A DNA stretch of 64,000 nt from Glossina fuscipes (Eukaryota; Arthropoda; Insecta; Diptera; Glossinidae): contig NW_023998440.1 of assembly GCF_014805625.2 (NCBI RefSeq), forward strand, positions 1,462,621 through 1,526,620, written 5' to 3'. The notes beneath the pieces were generated by a model. The model was not told the origin of the DNA and searched no databases. It saw only the letters and a program-made list of their open reading frames with translations. Of this stretch, positions 1-10,405 are shown in pieces. Numbering within the stretch: position 1 is the first letter of the stretch; each line of letters opens with the position of its first letter. A program made the position numbers and the translations under genes.

Positions 1-96
1 TTTGTAATGCGTAATTAGGCAAACGAACGCACGCAAATTATTATCAAAATAATGAAAATTATTGTTTAACGGCATCATATCACATACATAAATGTA

Positions 97-170
97 TTAG
101 GTTGCTCGGAGAGTAACTACGTTTGCTTTTCGCCATCAAGGGACTAAATTGCACTTTCTGAAGCTAAGGC
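97..170 (+). mobile_element. possible mariner-like terminal sequence (solo end)
   Basis: The stretch starts TTAGGTTGCTCGGAGAGTAA directly after a TA dinucleotide at 95-96. From general knowledge, many insect mariner terminal inverted repeats begin TTAGGTTG and follow a TA target site. The next bases, reading through 'TTTTCGCCATCAAGGGACT', also resemble the subterminal part of such elements. No inverted partner end was found downstream and no transposase motif is legible in the 90-codon frame at 202-474. This is therefore at best a truncated end. Confidence rests on one terminus only. Confidence 0.35.
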
Positions 171-730
171 TCACACTTAGGCCGCATTATTATTATACAT
201 TTTGAAAGTTGATATTGCAAAGCTTCTTTGTGAAAAATCTTATTGGTTTTTGCGTATTATTCCTCTTTTGGTACTCCATCAAATATGGACGGACGGTCAA
301 TTCATAATATATTCGGTGTATATCACATCATTATTATCGGAAATGCGCATATGCTGTTCAAACCCGAAAAAATTTATTGAATGTGTGTATCGAGAACGCG
401 GGTGGATAGAATGCAAAGTCCGTTTTGACCATTGTAATGATAAAGATCCATCGCGTTCAAAAAGTAGAAGCTAACGGTCACAAAATAAAGACTTAATTTT
501 TGGAATCTGTCGAACAACAATTCGTAAAATGTCATGGCAACTAAGAACTGAAATACTTTTGTTTAAAATTGTTCCAAATAAAATTTTTGCACACAATACA
601 AAGATTTGTCTTTCATTTTCATCACAATTTCAATGCGTAAAATGTATGGGATTATCGGGAATACGTTCCTAGGTGACAAAATAAATTGAATGCGAATGTG
701 CATTCAGCTTTGCCCTCACATTCTCAAAAA

Positions 731-841
731 CCGTGAATAAAGAAATTTATAGCCGCGAATATGGGAATTGGTGGCATTTTTTTCATCCGCGAATAGGGAA
801 ACCGCGAATAAAAGAAGCGCGAATAAGGAACCTTTACTGTA
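731..841 (-). mobile_element. pogo/Tigger-like terminal repeat with five CGCGAATA-type motifs
   Basis: The motif CCG(C/T)GAATA(A/T/G) recurs at 731, 753, 787, 802 and 817 (first base G in the last). The block ends CCTTTACTG followed by TA at 840-841. Read on the minus strand it is TA then CAGTAAAGGTTCC and CGCG-rich direct repeats, a layout expected of a Tc1/mariner-pogo type terminus with a TA target site. The opposite terminus was not found, so this is a solo or deleted element. The class assignment is inference from the TA-CAGT start. Confidence 0.4.
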
Positions 842-1974
842 CTGCGAGTTTAGCAAAGCTAAAATTTTGTCTTCTTTGATCTTTTATCAGAAAAAATTGG
901 GTCTCTGCGGGGAGTTGTTTTAAGAAAGCGCAATATACAGTATTTCAAAGTTTTTTTGTTCAATTTTTCAAAACTTTCGCAACACCCAGAAAGAAACTTC
1001 AAGGACCTACAAAGTATATGTATTCCTGCCCAGCATCAAATTCTAAGTAGATTTAAACATGTCCGCTTGTTCGATACAGTAGTAAGTTAGCGTCGTAAGA
1101 CGACATAAACTACGCAAGTAGGAAAAAGATCCCGCATCGAAGCGCGCAAGCACTTAATGTTAAATTATTTCATTATTCAATTCTCTTGTTGTAGCTTGTA
1201 AGTAAAATAAATAAATAAGAAATATTCGCCAGTGAAGTAATTTTTTTAACTACTCAGCTATTTATTTATTTTCGTCCTTAAGCGAAAAGCAATTTGGAAT
1301 TTTTGAAGTTCTAAAACTTTTATGCATTGTTAAGGTCGCACAGAGAAAGGAAGTAAGTAAGTTATATCCCTCACTGCATTACAATTGAATTTTTTGTAAA
1401 AAACAGCAAATGATGCTAAATATGCTCGTCACGATTACCGTAGCTGTACCAAGTTATTGGCTTTTCGTTATATTTGACCAACAATTTTTGTACAAACGTT
1501 ACTGATAACTTTTTAAACATTTGCCCGGTCATGCCCAGTTTGACCTTTCAAACATTTCATTTGACCACAGAGGCGAACGTGCTTCAATAATACTGGGATA
1601 TTGTACAAATGTTGTAATCGGTAACAGAATTCGGGAATGTTGAGTCCTATTATCCATTACCGTGTTATTGTATTTAATAATATTACCGTTATTTGAGTAA
1701 GAAAAAAGCAAATAACGTCTTGGTCTCAAGATCTCTTTATTCCATGAATCAATTCATCAGAAAATTATAATATTCTTTGCATTTCAAGTGAAATTTACGA
1801 AGCATTTCCAATTCGTTGAGAACATTCCTAATATTATTATATAACTGATTGCTTTCTTTTCGTCAACTTTATTCCAATTTTCATTACAGAATTTTTGTAA
1901 AAAAAATCAACCTTTCTTTTATGTAACCATCGAATCGAAATAGTTTAACTAAGCTTAACAAAATAGTTTAACTA
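842..1974. other. no gene seen
   Basis: AT-rich sequence without a supportable gene. The part around 1060-1220 has a somewhat denser GC stretch followed by AATAAATAAATAAG, which could be the edge of an old transposable element, but no terminal repeats or protein motifs confirm it. The 66-codon minus frame at 1529-1729 shows no recognisable motif. Confidence 0.5.
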
Positions 1975-2037
1975 ACCGTCACGAAAGTGTCCCATGCATG
2001 TAAGAGCCTGGAACGGGAAATGATTTTCAAGTTGATT
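1975..2037 (+). promoter_or_regulatory. decayed promoter region of the OBP pseudogene
   Basis: The order AACCGT ... GAAA ... GCATGTAAGA ... CCTGGA ... GAAATG parallels AACCGT ... GAAATG ... GCATATATAG ... GCTGGA ... AAATG just upstream of the intact OBP at 17.8 kb. The position of the TATA element in the intact gene corresponds here to CATGTAAG, so the TATA box is lost. The match was made by eye and has gaps (the pseudogene leader is about 25 bases shorter). Confidence 0.4.
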
Positions 2038-2496
2038 GTGGAAAAGATAACACCTGTTTTGGCAGTTATAGCTGCCCGGCGCTCTGCGATGACATACTGA
2101 AGCATCCAAACACATATCTGCAATTTCAACAGCATTTTGACTTTTGCATAAAAGAACAAAATGTTCATCAAGTTCACCTGGAACGTCTTAGAATGGGTCA
2201 ATTAAAAACAACGACTAACGAGGAAAAATGCTTTCTGGATCGCTTATATGAGAGAACTGGAATATTGAAGAATGGCGTATTACAAGTAAATAACTTGAAA
2301 ACAAATGTTGGATTCTTTATGGGATCCGGCACTTCTAGACGAGATAATACCACCGTGTCAAGTAATCGTGTGTTCAACCAAGGGTGAAAGAGCTATTTGT
2401 CTAAAGGAGTGCTTTGAAAGATTCGGATGCGAACACGTTTGGGTGCACATCCTTCACATCAAATACAAAGCACATATCTGTACAATAAATTTTTGA
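2038..2496 (+). pseudogene. odorant-binding protein pseudogene (paralogue of the 17.8 kb gene)
   Basis: Two frames together match the OBP at 17848-18339. Shared blocks include EEKCFL..LY.RTGIL.NGVLQ.. around 2220-2290 and LLDEI.PPC around 2332-2358, with the same C1-X27-C2 spacing (C1 codon 2145, C2 codon 2229). The copy is broken several ways. No ATG lies at the expected start (GTG at 2038, or a small deletion there). The signal-peptide region is in another frame, with about 14 extra bases net before C1 and a TGA at 2098. C3 is Arg (CGC at 2241). One extra base between 2313 and 2331 shifts the frame. C5 is Gly (GGT at 2383), although extra cysteines occur at 2371 and 2398. C6 is kept (TGC at 2410). 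The homologous C-terminal tail stops early at about 2496. No intron separates the blocks, as in the intact gene. It is almost certainly non-functional as an OBP. Confidence 0.88.
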
Positions 2497-2499
2497 AGG

Positions 2500-5400
2500 T
2501 GAGTTAAAGTCAAATTAATTATATCACAGCCTGGCGAGCGTGACGAGACTTGTCTCCATTATTAATAAGATTTTTTGAAAACCGATTATATATATTTTCC
2601 AGTTCCAAAAATAATGTTCGTATAAATGCGTGAAGTGCGTGAATAATGTCCCCGCCGAAAAAATTTGATGAAAAATAGCAATAATTTTTGCAAACAATTG
2701 GGTTAGCTTCCTGACGGTGTGCATGTTACGTGCGATAGGCAAGTAAGCGTTTATGAAGGATCCTGCATCTAAAGTCCTCTATCAAATGGAAAACTAATCA
2801 AAGCCAGTCCTCATGCTGCCGCCCGATAACTAAGAGGTGAAGCGAATTTTGCTCGAAGCGCTGCAAAGTATTTGAAATGAATTTTGAATGACTCACACTA
2901 AATAGTACAATTATATGTTCGCGATCTTCGCGAAGGATCCAAACCGTTAGTAGCTATTTTTTTTACACGCAAATGTTCAAAATCAAACATCGCCCATCGT
3001 GTTTAAATCTTTAATGTGCTTTTTCAGTTGCGCATATGGGCTACATGTACCAACAATATATGTTGATTTCTCTTTGATACAAATACCAATATTTCAATAT
3101 GACGAAAAGTCGTATGACGATCCTGCTTTCCAATCGGGGAACAAACATCTCTGCTATCATAACATTTTGTGCTAGACGCTGCGAATTCGTGTCTCTGCGG
3201 AAATCAAAAATCGAAGACAAGTAAAGTTCGCAGCTGTTTTTAATTTATTTTTAAGGGAAATTGACCTTTGATCAGTTGATAAACTGCTTATAAAAATTTG
3301 ACTTGCCCTTCATTGAAGTTACATGAAAGAAATAAAGGTGCACATGAAAATTGCTCTCTGTAGGCTTTTTTTTATTATATAATCAATCATTCAAGAGATG
3401 TCCCCTATTCGTGGAACACGGTATATGCGCAGAATGGAAATAGAAGGCGGTGGTGACCGTTGCCAAGTAGGTGAGAGATAGTTGCGATTTTTACCGACTC
3501 AGCTGCCCATCCGGACCGCAGTAGACCTCAAACTTTAAGAGAAAAATACCGCAGGGAAATGCAAACGTGCTTTAAATTCAGTTCTTTGCAAAATCACACG
3601 AAACCATATCGCGAAAGTACTTGCAAAGTTTAACTATGTTTTGGAAGATATTTGTAACCCCAAAGAATTTAGAAGAAAAATATACGCAAATGAAGACAGC
3701 TACACAAATCCTCAAATGCAAAGGTCGATCGGGCACTTGTCAGCAAAAGAAGCGAAATAGGTCGCTGTTGTGAGTTCACTCTTATGCGAGATTTCATTAT
3801 AACAAATGTAGAAGGCGGCGTATGTGAGTATCTTCAAATTACTAGAGGCGAACCTATCAGCAGGCCGCTATGTATCCCTTACTAATCTACAAATTCATAA
3901 GTAGTAATACTCATAAAACTTATTTAGCCAAATCAAAATTTTAAAAAATTCTTTGGCTTCTGTTGCTATCTTTCGCTTTCTTTCGCTTTCATAGTTATAT
4001 GAGATTAAAGTTATTTGAAATTTATTTATCTTTAAATTGTTCACACGAAGTCTCTACAATTTATAATTCATGCCGTCTTTATATGGAAGGCAGGGACGCT
4101 TCCTTTGTCTCCTCTAAAATACCGTTTATCTCTTTGCTTAACATATTTATGAGGTTTTCCTTGCCCACCATTTCTCCAGTTTTATGCTAGACATCTAATC
4201 TGTCTTTACAATCTGCATCGCATCTAGAATTAAAAGAATTTTAATTAGTCCTTATATAGCAATGTAATCTTTTATTATGTTTTCCCTTCGCCATTTTTCC
4301 CCCTATCTCCACGTATACTAGTTCGAAAAGATCTGAAAAGGGAAAAGGGAAAAGGAAATTAATACACATGCACGTATAAAAAAAGAAGAAGCCATTTATT
4401 GCACACACACTTGTGGTGTGTACGTGTAAGTGTGAAACAATTCATTTTCATTTCTTCCTCTTTGCTGCCTAACTTCGTGTCCTGGTGTTATCTTTATTTC
4501 CTTTTCTTTTGGCTGCATTTAATTAAAATGTGTCTGTGAGTTTTGCAACGCGTGTTTGTTGTTCTTTCTTTTCTTTTTATTTTCCGTTTTGTTTTTATGC
4601 GAATAATACACACTCTCTGAAGGAACTCCACCAAAGAGCGGTGTAAGGAGATATGTGTGCTTGTAGAGCAGAAAGAGCAGATATTTCCTCTGACATTTTT
4701 ATGACGGTCATTGCATGGCTATGGTTGACCTTATACGAATGATTCTTTACATGACTACATACATTAAAAATCCAAAATATTTGATTTCATTAAAGTGAAT
4801 CTAAAAGCGAGAAGTTGAGATTTCCTCTCGAGCGTATAAGAAAAAAAAACAAATATTTTTAACATTTTGAAGTTGTTATATGACTTTTAAAGTACGTTAA
4901 AGTAAGAAAACCCTAACGGGGACGCTAAAAAATATTAAGCATCTCTTATTAAGGTTCATATAAAATCTTTTATCTTGTGTTAAATAACTAGCGATAGGAG
5001 GCGAAAATCTGATGCAACAAATGTATCCAACGAGTATCATGTGGTTTTTTAAATCGTTGGCCCAGCACAAGGCTAAACTTTCTAGGCCTTGATTTACTGC
5101 ATTCATGGGACAGGTTACAAAAAGCATACTTCAGTCCACCTTCAAAATCCTTCTCGTCTTCTTGAAATGATATTGCATAATTTCTGACCTTTTCCGGACA
5201 CTGGCTGGAACTAGGCGTAAGGCGTAAGGAGGCGAATAAACCTGTAACTTTTGTATATGTAAAATGTACAAAGCAAATAGTTTTCGATGTCTTTAAATAG
5301 ATGGAATTCTGTGGCCGCTTTCAACGCTTAAACTAAAGGACAGTGTTACTGAGTCAAACTATTAGCATTGACGATTAACTAAGTATTCAGTTAGCTTAAC

Positions 5401-8158
5401 GAAAAGCGACCTCATGTAGCAAAATTCGCCCAAGAGAATTTATCAAGACTAACCGGCAATCCGCTGTTGCAAGCAGATTTTCTCTTCCCATCTAATATAC
5501 GTTGCAATCGATGAGTCATTGGAGAAATAAAGGCGAAGGATGGCCTATACTTCATTTCTTTGTAAAATACCTTTCAAGTTCAATTCGGAGCTCTCCAAGA
5601 ATATTCCATTTCCAACAATTTCTTATATAATGTATATCGCTGCGCAAATGAAGATGACAAATTATTTTACTATTTAAAAAACTATTCTAATATCAATAAA
5701 GTACTTAACTTTATTAAATCGACTGGTCTAACGAAGTAGTTAATCTAGTAAAATGTAAAGCCGATGGACTAAGTTCCTAGTGCTAATGCTACTGCTTGTG
5801 GTTATTGTAAGTAAATTGTGCTATCATTATTATTACAATACTTACTGCTAAAATAATATACAACAACTATATCGAGTCGTTCCCTAATGCCCAAGCTTGT
5901 CAATGTCTCATATCCAACTTGCTGCAAACTTTTAATGTGAAATCTGGAGCAGTTATGGTTTGCACCTTTAGTTAATTCTGCAGACCAAATGCAGCCAACA
6001 GCATTTCGAAGTTTATTAGTTACCGTTTTTAGTCATTGTAAGAAGGTTTGTAATTAGCTCTGCGTCCTTTCTAATATTTTATGTTTAAAGGTAAACTAAA
6101 ATCAAAATAAACGAAGCATCATATACCTTAAATATTCGGACGAAGATCGTTAAATTATCTCTGAATTATGGGTTGATCACAAAATTGTCTACTTTACATA
6201 ATCCCTGTTTCATATAGGCGAACATCGTAGACAGGAAGACAAAGCCAGTTAACGCTTCTCGGTAGCTAATGGTTGAAAACATTACAAGCGATTTGATATT
6301 CCATTTAAATATCTGACAATGGAAGATGAAGTTATACTGTGTTTGCCGTTATACTGTCGTGCGCGTTTCGCAACTTGTGATTGTTATTTTTCATTACTCA
6401 AGAGAGAAAGACTTCGAGAATATAATACAAATAACGTTCCTTTCCAGAATATATCTCAACAAATAAAAATTAGTAAAAGTGCGTTTCTGTCTAATCGAAA
6501 CGCTCTCATACGTATATCTGATTAGGGCAAGTTTCTGAAGATCCTTAGCTTCGCCATATTTTCTTTCCAGTGTCAGGTAGCTCACTATCGCGAAAGTTTA
6601 GATGGAACGCTAAAACTTAGCATATATCGTTCCAAGTTAAATATAAAAATAGGCGTGACTCACCGGCAAACATAAAAGTTTAAAGTCTGTGACTTATAAG
6701 AGATATTTATCTAGAAATTGGCTCAAATATTTGTGAAAGTTCGATGTAGAAATGAGCATCGTGAACGTTCCCGACGCGCATTATTTGGCAACTTTTCTAT
6801 TTTGAGGAATTGCATGGACCATGGTATCCAAGTGCGTAGCCAACGTTGTTCCTGTTAAGTTTGCACATATCACATAGGCGTGACTGACCTTACCAACGAA
6901 GCTTTGGACAATCTTCAAATTACCTGAACCACATCGATCCGATCGCTAAACAAACAAAGTAATAATAAGGAATATAAAGTGACTTTACCTAAGGAATTTT
7001 TAAATCGATAAAAAGGCTAAGGGTTTGAGGCTTTAAGATTATGTAGCTTAATAGCCTATGACGCGAATTTTGAAAGCCTCTATCAAAAATGTGGTAATTA
7101 CTTTCAATTCGCAGCATAGTCTCACTGTGAAAAATTGACGCTCCTCCCATAATGAACATTAATACAGATCCTTCATATTTTCCATGTAGCTATTATATAT
7201 TAGATAGCCTTGCAACTGAGTTCAGCAATTACGTGCACATATTGAAAGAATTTTTCCAATTTGTAAATATTGTTCTATAACATTTACACTCAGAGCTATT
7301 CTATGATTATTTCAGCGAAGCGTCAGACGGGCATCATAAATATGTCTTAAAGTCTACAAACAATAGAATTTTTGCTTGAATTTTTTCTCCTCAGCTGCTG
7401 TTATCGTTCTTTTACTAAAATTCTTTATTAGTTACGGTCATAAATCGTACGTTCGCAACTTAAATTTATGATCTTTACACTCTTCCCTGCACTCTGTCTT
7501 CTGTTGTCGTTTCATTTGATTTGCATGCAAAATGGTAACGACATGAATTTGAAGTTTTCTTTATAGGCTCTTAAAAAACTGTAAACTTTTGCTTTTAATG
7601 TTAGGTACAAAAGTCTAAAAAAAATAATCTACGAATAAAAAAGGAAAGATCATCACAAAATGTATGTATTAATGGAAGTTTAATATGATATTTTTCTCAT
7701 TAGCTTATGCTTAATAGACGCAGGGCAAAAAATCAACAATATTTGATTTTTTCAAAGCGACCATAAGAAAAAAACAAGTCTATCATAAAATTTTATCTCT
7801 AAAAGCCGATTTACTAAACTCAATCAAGAAAGGTATATATATACCTTATCGTCTGGGCAAACATTTTTTTCTTTCTTGACTGCAAAAAACATTCAACCGA
7901 CCTTTACAATTAGAGACATATACCAATGACATATTACGGAAAACCATCGATCAAAGGCGAAAGCAAAGTTCACACTAAGCTGTTCAAGTAAGCGGCTCGT
8001 TCGTTCAGTTCAAAGGGTTTTTTACACTATTTATTTCTTTAAGTCTCGGGCTTAAGTCTCAGTCTTCACCATATGACATTATATAGCAGAACATCGATCA
8101 GGAAATTAGCCAGAGGATACAGAAAACTTCAAAATAAATACTTTAAAATAAATTTTAT
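2500..8158. other. about 5.6 kb without a supportable gene
   Basis: All frames here are under about 80 codons and resemble no family I know. Points noted: a hydrophobic leader-like frame followed by GTAAGT at 5772-5815; three copies of an ATAGGCG(TGACT) motif near 6214, 6649 and 6875; a block at 3391-3420 sharing TTCC(A/G)CGAATAGG (in reverse complement) with 21166-21190. The 4300-4620 stretch is rich in pyrimidine/purine runs. Otherwise plain AT-rich DNA. Confidence 0.5.
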
Positions 8159-8905
8159 CCTCTACACCACTTGTGCTGTAGTACATATTAAGTTTGCGTG
8201 GACGTATGTAACAAGCAGAAGAGCCCAAGATAGACCCAGCTTTTCTCATACCCAAATTCATTTTCTGAATCTAACCTGTCTGTCAGTCAGTCCGTCTGCG
8301 TGTTTGTACGTCCAGGTAAACTCGTGTTTAAGTTAAAGGCCGCGATTTTTGAGATATTTTGGTTATATTTGATGCACTGATGTGCTTTGACGTTCTTTTT
8401 AAGAACGAACGCTATTGAAAATGCTACGGATCGGTCCACTTTTCCGATCACTCTCCATATAATGCCCTATTTAAAGAAGTCGCTATTAGGAAAAAATCTT
8501 CAATTTTTAAAATTTCTCAATAAAATTCGCTCTGTACTACTATTTGGACGGTCTACATTAAGGTGAACAATTTGGTTTGACTGAGGCAATATTGTGAACA
8601 CTCTCTTCTACATCCCCCTCTCCTTTTCTAGTAAAATGTGAGTAAAAAGATATAATTTTTAATATTTCATGGTGCAAATTACTTCACAACAATAAAAATT
8701 TCGATAGATAGGTCTATTTTTTGGATACCATAGCATATAAGGATTTCTCTAATATGCGGACTCTCATGAAAAATATCTTTTTGTATGAAAACCATGTGTA
8801 ACTTTGGGTGTATTTTAATTAAAGCGACTGAATAACAGTGTTGTGCGAAGTGATGTAGGGTATTTAATAGCCAGCCTTGCCCACCAATAATGTTTCTACT
8901 TGTTG
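8159..8905 (+). mobile_element. family 1 repeat, near full length (copy 1)
   Basis: It starts CCTCTACACCACTTGTG, followed by ACATATTAAGTTTGCGTGGACG. It runs through the family core (GTCTGTCAGTCAGTCC; GAGATATTTTGGT; TTGATGCACTGATGTG; GAACGCTATTGAAAATG) and ends GAAGTGATGTAGGG then ...CAGCCTTGCCCACCAATAATG...CTACTTGTT. The CCCTACA(T/C)CACT near the left edge and AGTG(A)TGTAGGG near the right edge are inverted repeats of each other. No transposase is encoded, so it is a non-autonomous element, probably a DNA transposon. The 87-codon frame at 8073-8336 lies partly within it and is not a gene. Confidence 0.75.
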
Positions 8906-9889
8906 GGTTTAAAACACCAGCAACCCAACGTAAATCTGAGTGACAATATAAATCGTTACTGTAAGATATAGACTACCGCTGTAAGATTCATGTTCGCGGA
9001 CGGACTAATGAACGAAGATCCATCAAGCGTTTCTGGTTTAGTTCGCTTAATAAACCGTAGTTAGGCAGTAATAGCCAATTTTCTGCATATATTGTGGGTT
9101 TGGATAAATTGGCCAAAGACGAAAGGAAATTGTCTCCGCAGACTCAGATTAACGTTAAGAAAATTCTTACCAAACTTGGACATATATGAGTCATTGGCGA
9201 CTCTTAGAACAATATCGAAAGAACGTTTACAATTTTTCAATTTATTAATTGGTAGAATTAAATCTTCCGCTACTCTCTCAAATCATTTGGTTGTTTAGTC
9301 GAACATGGAAAGACAACTAAAGGGATGATCTAAGGACTCGTTATTCGTCGCCAAAATAACGGAATTTCCTTGTTTGCCATGTCTTTTCTTTGAATGCAAG
9401 GGCTGTTTACCTTGTCCGGGTTCAATGCCAAAAAGAGAGTGAAATTCAAGTTCAATTTATCGACTTAGAAGTATGCCGACTATAATTAGCGCCTCTCTCT
9501 GACTGCAGTTTTTGTTTTAAGACATAAATAGCAGGGACTTAATGAATTTGTATATTATAACCAAAGTCCATAAAAGCCAAGACATCGAGCCACGGCTTTA
9601 GCTAAGCGCTAGGGCTAAACATATTATTTTACTAGCACGTGATAGCAATAAATGCAGAAATGATGAAAACTATTAGGGAAACAAAGATGTTATGTGTCAG
9701 AAATTACATAATAATATGAAAATATAAGAAGGAAAACGATTACAAAAACTGTAAATTATGTTTACTCACTTCTTTCTCTAGATCTAGAAATGTTCTACAA
9801 ATTGTCTTTATTTTATATGCAACGATGTAAGTCTACTTCTTGTTCCACAATGTTTTGTATCTAAATGATTATCGTCTCAAGTTTCTATA
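8906..9889. other. no gene seen
   Basis: Unique AT-rich sequence between two family 1 copies. The 68-codon frame at 9092-9298 has no recognisable domain. Confidence 0.5.
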
Positions 9890-10405
9890 CTCAGCACCAC
9901 TTGTGATACAAGGGTATATTAATCCTTAAATGCATATTGTTGTCAATCACCGATAAAAAATCAAAAGCATCGATAATAAAATACAACTGGCAACAATATG
10001 TATTTAAGGATCAAAAAACAAGCACAACGCAAAAGTTGCCAAATAAAGGCATATAAGGTTTTCAACACACGCTCGCAATCACATCGTTACGCATTTAAGG
10101 GTCAACCTTTTGCGGATGTACGCAACACCTAGAAAGGCCCGCCTTTTATTAAACCGCGATCGACCCAGATTCACTTTCCGAATCGATCTACCCTTATGTG
10201 CCCCTCTATCCGTCTTGCCTTTTGTATTCGGGCCGCAATTGTTGGGATATCTTAACGAAATTTAGTGCACTGACGTGAAGCGCCCAAGACCGGACGCTAT
10301 TAAAAATGTTTTCCATGTAATACCTTACCGTCGTTATTCATCTAACTGTGGAGTGTGTAGTGTATTTTATGATGGGGCTTGGCCCATTATCCTTTTCTCT
10401 CTCTA
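9890..10405 (+). mobile_element. family 1 repeat with nested insertion (copy 2)
   Basis: The left edge reads CACCACTTGTGATACAAGGGTATATTAA. The core resumes at about 10106 (GCGGATGTACGCAACACC, CCGCCTTTTATTA, TTTAGTGCACTGACGTG). It ends near GTGTAGTGTATTTTATG...GGCTTGGCCCA. The gap between GTATATTAA and GCGGATG, which are adjacent in other copies, is filled by a 179-bp insertion. Confidence 0.72.
9923..10101. mobile_element. small palindromic MITE nested in family 1 copy 2
   Basis: Outer ends are TCCTTAAATGC (9923) and GCATTTAAGGG (to 10101), inverted repeats flanked by TTAA (9919-9922) and TCAA (10102-10105). This fits a piggyBac-type TTAA target site with one change. Inside, 9922-9945 and 9988-10011 form an almost perfect inverted pair (ATCCTTAAATGCATATTGTT against its complement), so an 88-bp hairpin element sits in the left half. 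No protein is encoded. The superfamily assignment is inference. Confidence 0.55.

Noticed and set aside
1060..1220. Possible LTR-like segment (GC-richer block followed by AATAAATAAATAAG)
   Set aside because: No TG...CA ends, no second copy and no primer-binding site could be found.
2522..2535. TATCACAGCC, a match to the seed region of the miR-2/miR-13 family
   Set aside because: Only the first ten bases fit. The following bases differ from the mature family and no hairpin is evident.
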